Below are positions 61,748 through 64,000 of a stretch of DNA of 64,000 bases, piece after piece. Under the pieces are notes generated by a model. The model saw only the letters and a list, made by a program, of their open reading frames with translations, was not told where the DNA came from and searched no databases. Every line of letters starts with the position of its first letter. Position 1 is the first letter of the stretch. Source of the DNA: Enterococcus raffinosus (GTDB taxonomy: Bacteria; Bacillota; Bacilli; Lactobacillales; Enterococcaceae). The stretch covers positions 1-64,000 of the forward strand of contig NZ_JXLA01000017.1 of NCBI RefSeq assembly GCF_001886185.1, in the 5' to 3' direction. The translations under genes were made by a program, and so were the position numbers.

Positions 61748-62734
61748 ATGTTACTTTTATCTCGAGAAAATATCAAACAAGTTTTTACCATGAAGGACGC
61801 CATTGAAGCAGACAAAATTGCCTTCCAATTATTCAGCGAAGGTAAGACAGATGTACCTTTGCGTACGCAGATCGTTTCAGAAAAACAGAATGGGACGTTT
61901 TTATTCATGCCTTCTTATGCACCTGATTTGGTTGCGGCGGCACTGAAAATTATCAATATTTTCCCAGACAATATCGATAAGGGCTTGTCATCCGCCCCTG
62001 CGCAAGTGCTATTAGTAGATGGCAAGACTGGCTATGTGAATGCTTTACTAGATGGTGTCACTGTTACTCAACTTCGGACTGGTGCCGCTTCTGGGGTCGC
62101 CTTTGATATTTTGGGTCGAAAGGACGCGAAGAAAGGGGCATTGATCGGAACGGGCGGACAAGCGGCGACTCAGTTGGAAGCCATGATTTGCGCTCGTAAT
62201 TTAGAAACGGTCTATGTTTTTGATCAGAATCCTGAGCGGACAAAAGAGTTCTCAGCACAAATGAATGAAGAGCTGAAGGATTACGGCACACAGATATTAC
62301 CAGCAGCAACTTCTGATGAAGCCATCAGCGATGCTGATTTGATTATTACAGTGACGCCTGCTTCCTCTCCTGTTTTTGACGGCAGCAAAGTTAAAGCTGG
62401 CGCAACAGTTAGCTGCGTTGGCTCTTATCAGCCCCATATGCAGGAAATGGATCCGGTAATTTTAGAACGGGCAAGCAAGATCTATTTTGATTCAGAAGAA
62501 GCCGTCCTTTCTGAGGCTGGAGATATTCTGATCCCGTTAGCGGACGGAACAATCACTAAAGACGACTTTACTGGCGATATCGGCGAAGTCTTGATGGGAA
62601 CAGTCGGTGGGCGTGAAAATGATGAAGAAATCATTGTCTTTAAAACCGTAGGCATTGGCGCGCAGGATTTAGTCACTGCTCAAAAAATTTATGAACGCGC
62701 TCTAAAAGCAAACGTTGGTACGGAATGGAATTAA
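61748..62734 (+). CDS. Ornithine cyclodeaminase/mu-crystallin family protein
   Basis: A 328-aa NAD(P)-binding protein. The substrate and dinucleotide blocks are DGVTVTQLRTGAASGVAFDIL and ALIGTGGQAATQLEAM. The family includes ornithine cyclodeaminase, alanine dehydrogenases, SbnB-type synthases and ketimine reductases (mu-crystallin), so the exact reaction is open. The ribosome site AAGGGGG precedes the ATG. It leads a three-gene transcript with a small tautomerase and a serine dehydratase, favouring imine or amino-acid chemistry. Confidence 0.88.
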   Translation: MLLLSRENIKQVFTMKDAIEADKIAFQLFSEGKTDVPLRTQIVSEKQNGTFLFMPSYAPDLVAAALKIINIFPDNIDKGLSSAPAQVLLVDGKTGYVNALLDGVTVTQLRTGAASGVAFDILGRKDAKKGALIGTGGQAATQLEAMICARNLETVYVFDQNPERTKEFSAQMNEELKDYGTQILPAATSDEAISDADLIITVTPASSPVFDGSKVKAGATVSCVGSYQPHMQEMDPVILERASKIYFDSEEAVLSEAGDILIPLADGTITKDDFTGDIGEVLMGTVGGRENDEEIIVFKTVGIGAQDLVTAQKIYERALKANVGTEWN

Positions 62735-62774
62735 CTAGCAGCTAAAATAAAAAAAGACTAGGAGGAAAAAAATC

Positions 62775-62987
62775 ATGCCACATTTATCAGTTAGATTGTA
62801 TCCTGGACGTTCAAAAGAGGTAAAACAAGAGTTTGCTAACAAGTTACAGGATTTAGTCGTAAAAGAATTGGGCTGTGAGCCAAACGTTGTATCTGTCTCA
62901 TTCAAAGAAATCGAAAAAGACAAATGGAACGATGTGATCGAGGATGAAATCGCCGGCGAAGATGTTTATATCGAAGCGGATTTCTAA
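62775..62987 (+). CDS. Small 4-oxalocrotonate-type tautomerase
   Basis: A 70-aa member of the tautomerase superfamily. The catalytic N-terminal proline is Pro2 of the gene product (PHLSVRLYPG), exposed after Met removal. The conserved PNVVSVSFKEIEKDKW block follows. Such enzymes move protons between enol/enamine and keto/imine forms. AGGAGG precedes the ATG, and the next gene starts 13 bases after the stop. Confidence 0.88.
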   Translation: MPHLSVRLYPGRSKEVKQEFANKLQDLVVKELGCEPNVVSVSFKEIEKDKWNDVIEDEIAGEDVYIEADF

Positions 62988-63000
62988 GGGGGATCGCCAA

Positions 63001-64000
63001 TGAAAGAACATGCGAGTATTTTTAATGATGTTTTAGGACCGGTCATGATCGGGCCCTCCAGTTCTCATACGGCGGCTTCTGTCAGAATTGGGCGTGCGCT
63101 GCGTCAAATGGTCGCTGGAAAAATCACTTATTTTCAAGCGGATTTTGATCCAGAAGGTTCGCTGGCAGCAAGCTATATCACCCAATGTTCCGATATCGGC
63201 TTAGTGGGCGGCCTGTTGGGGATGGACCCAACAGATAGCCAACTGACACGTGCGATTGAAATTGCTAAAGAAGACGGCATGGAAATTCTTTTTCGTGTTG
63301 TTCCCTACGAGAATAATCATCCGAACACCTATAAGATGACGATCAAAACAGACCTTAATGAAAGATTGGATGTTGTTGCTCTTTCTGTTGGCGGTGGCAT
63401 GATCGAAATCACTGAGATCAATCACTTTGCGGTTGAGGTGACTGGCGGCTTCTACGAAACACTACTTTTTGGCAGCCAGTTTACACTTGAAGAAGCCGAA
63501 TTGTCCAAAAAAATTAGTAAATTCTGTTTTGCGGAAACCAAGGAGCAGGCTGGTGAAACCTTGCTGCACATCAAAACTCAGCAAGCCCTTCCTGATGACG
63601 AAGTGGCTTGGCTGAAGCAGCGAATGACAGTCAATCGAATCATTGCCTTCGATCCCGTTCTGCCAATCATGTCCCAAAAGGAAGCAAAGATGCTTTTTTC
63701 AACGGCTGAAGAAATGATTGCGTTGGCGAAAAAAGACGAGCTGGACTTAGCAGATATGGCCTTACGCTATGAAAGTCATCGGGGCAGTATTTCCGAAGAA
63801 GAAGTCTACCGAAAAGCTGAGGAGATTCTTGAAATCATGATCAATGGAATCAAAGTCGGCTTGGCTGGTACTTCCTATGACGATCGGATGTTAGGTTCGC
63901 AGGCACCGAAAATTCAGGCGAATCGGCAGAAGCTGATTGGCGATGCACTGCCCGCAAAAATCATCGAAAATATTTCAGCGTTGATGGAAGTGAAAAGCTC
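63001..64000 (+). CDS. Iron-sulfur L-serine dehydratase, fused beta-alpha form (3' end beyond the window)
   Basis: The 333 codons present begin with the SDH beta domain, with its signature GPVMIGPSSSHTAASVRIGRA at residues 14-34 (shown in part) and an ACT-like region. From about residue 240 the sequence changes to the alpha-chain start (MALRYESHRGSISEEEVYRKAEEIL...GIKVGLAG). Two-chain enzymes encode these separately, so this is a single-chain fusion. The enzyme deaminates serine to pyruvate through 2-aminoacrylate and its imine. The cysteines for the 4Fe-4S cluster lie beyond the window end. The ribosome site is AAGGGGG. Confidence 0.88.

Noticed and set aside
1-64000. CRISPR arrays, prophage or insertion sequences
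   Set aside because: No regularly spaced repeats, transposase, integrase or terminal inverted repeats were seen.

Overview
This window is a low-GC Firmicute chromosome, most likely an Enterococcus. The evidence is the run of orthologues (YutD, a NagD-like HAD phosphatase, YutG, a YunD-type phosphatase, GSP13-like S1 protein, SpxR-type CBS-HotDog regulator, RNase J2, Ldt-fm-like L,D-transpeptidase), strong AGGAGG ribosome sites, a small SRP RNA, and a glutamate decarboxylase/antiporter pair. The avium group is plausible but cannot be proved from the sequence alone. I see no phage, insertion sequence, tRNA, rRNA or CRISPR array.

Layout. 0.2-12.6 kb is housekeeping: S1 protein, C-S lyase, cyclophilin, ferredoxin-NADP reductase, PgpA, the yunD-yutD-nagD-like cluster, Ogt, Band-7 protein, SRP RNA, TadA, zinc protease, PhnA. 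12.7-23 kb holds an N-acetylglucosamine-type PTS permease behind a GlcT-type antiterminator and its leader terminator, NrnA with SpxR, a drug-type exporter, RNase J2 and Asd. 23.3-28.2 kb has a TPR-type regulator, a transporter operon facing a Crp/Fnr regulator, and an L,D-transpeptidase. 28.4-39.4 kb is an acid/anaerobic-metabolism region: pflB without pflA, an Mga-like regulator, gadC-gadB, two related winged-helix regulators, a coiled-coil protein and a very AT-rich 1.27 kb gap. 39.7-42.3 kb carries a purine permease and MenA.

42.3-47.9 kb is a catabolic operon (deoC-like aldolase, fructose-family PTS IIA and IIBC, two dehydrogenases) followed by a DeoR repressor with its own promoter. 47.9-51.2 kb is a divergent persulfide-response locus: rhodanese, CoA-disulfide reductase-rhodanese fusion and second rhodanese on one side, CstR, DsrE-like protein and a small helical protein on the other. 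A palindromic ATACC-GGTAT operator overlaps each divergent promoter. 51.3-55.8 kb contains poorly characterised proteins and transporters.

55.9-64 kb is the most unusual part. A MetQ-DUF169-MetN-MetI transporter operon lies next to a rhodanese-fold lipoprotein gene. The two have separate but matching leaders: the same promoter type, a strong SD, a 5-6-codon ORF ending Leu-TGA, a CTTAGAG/CTCTAAG palindrome, and a CATAC/GTATG hairpin with a T-rich tail. I regard this pair as a candidate undescribed leader-peptide regulatory element. A decayed cell-wall sorting signal lies between them. Beyond are ApbE and, divergently, an ornithine cyclodeaminase-family reductase, a small tautomerase and a fused iron-sulfur L-serine dehydratase cut by the window end. 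These three may form an imine/enamine-handling operon under catabolite control.
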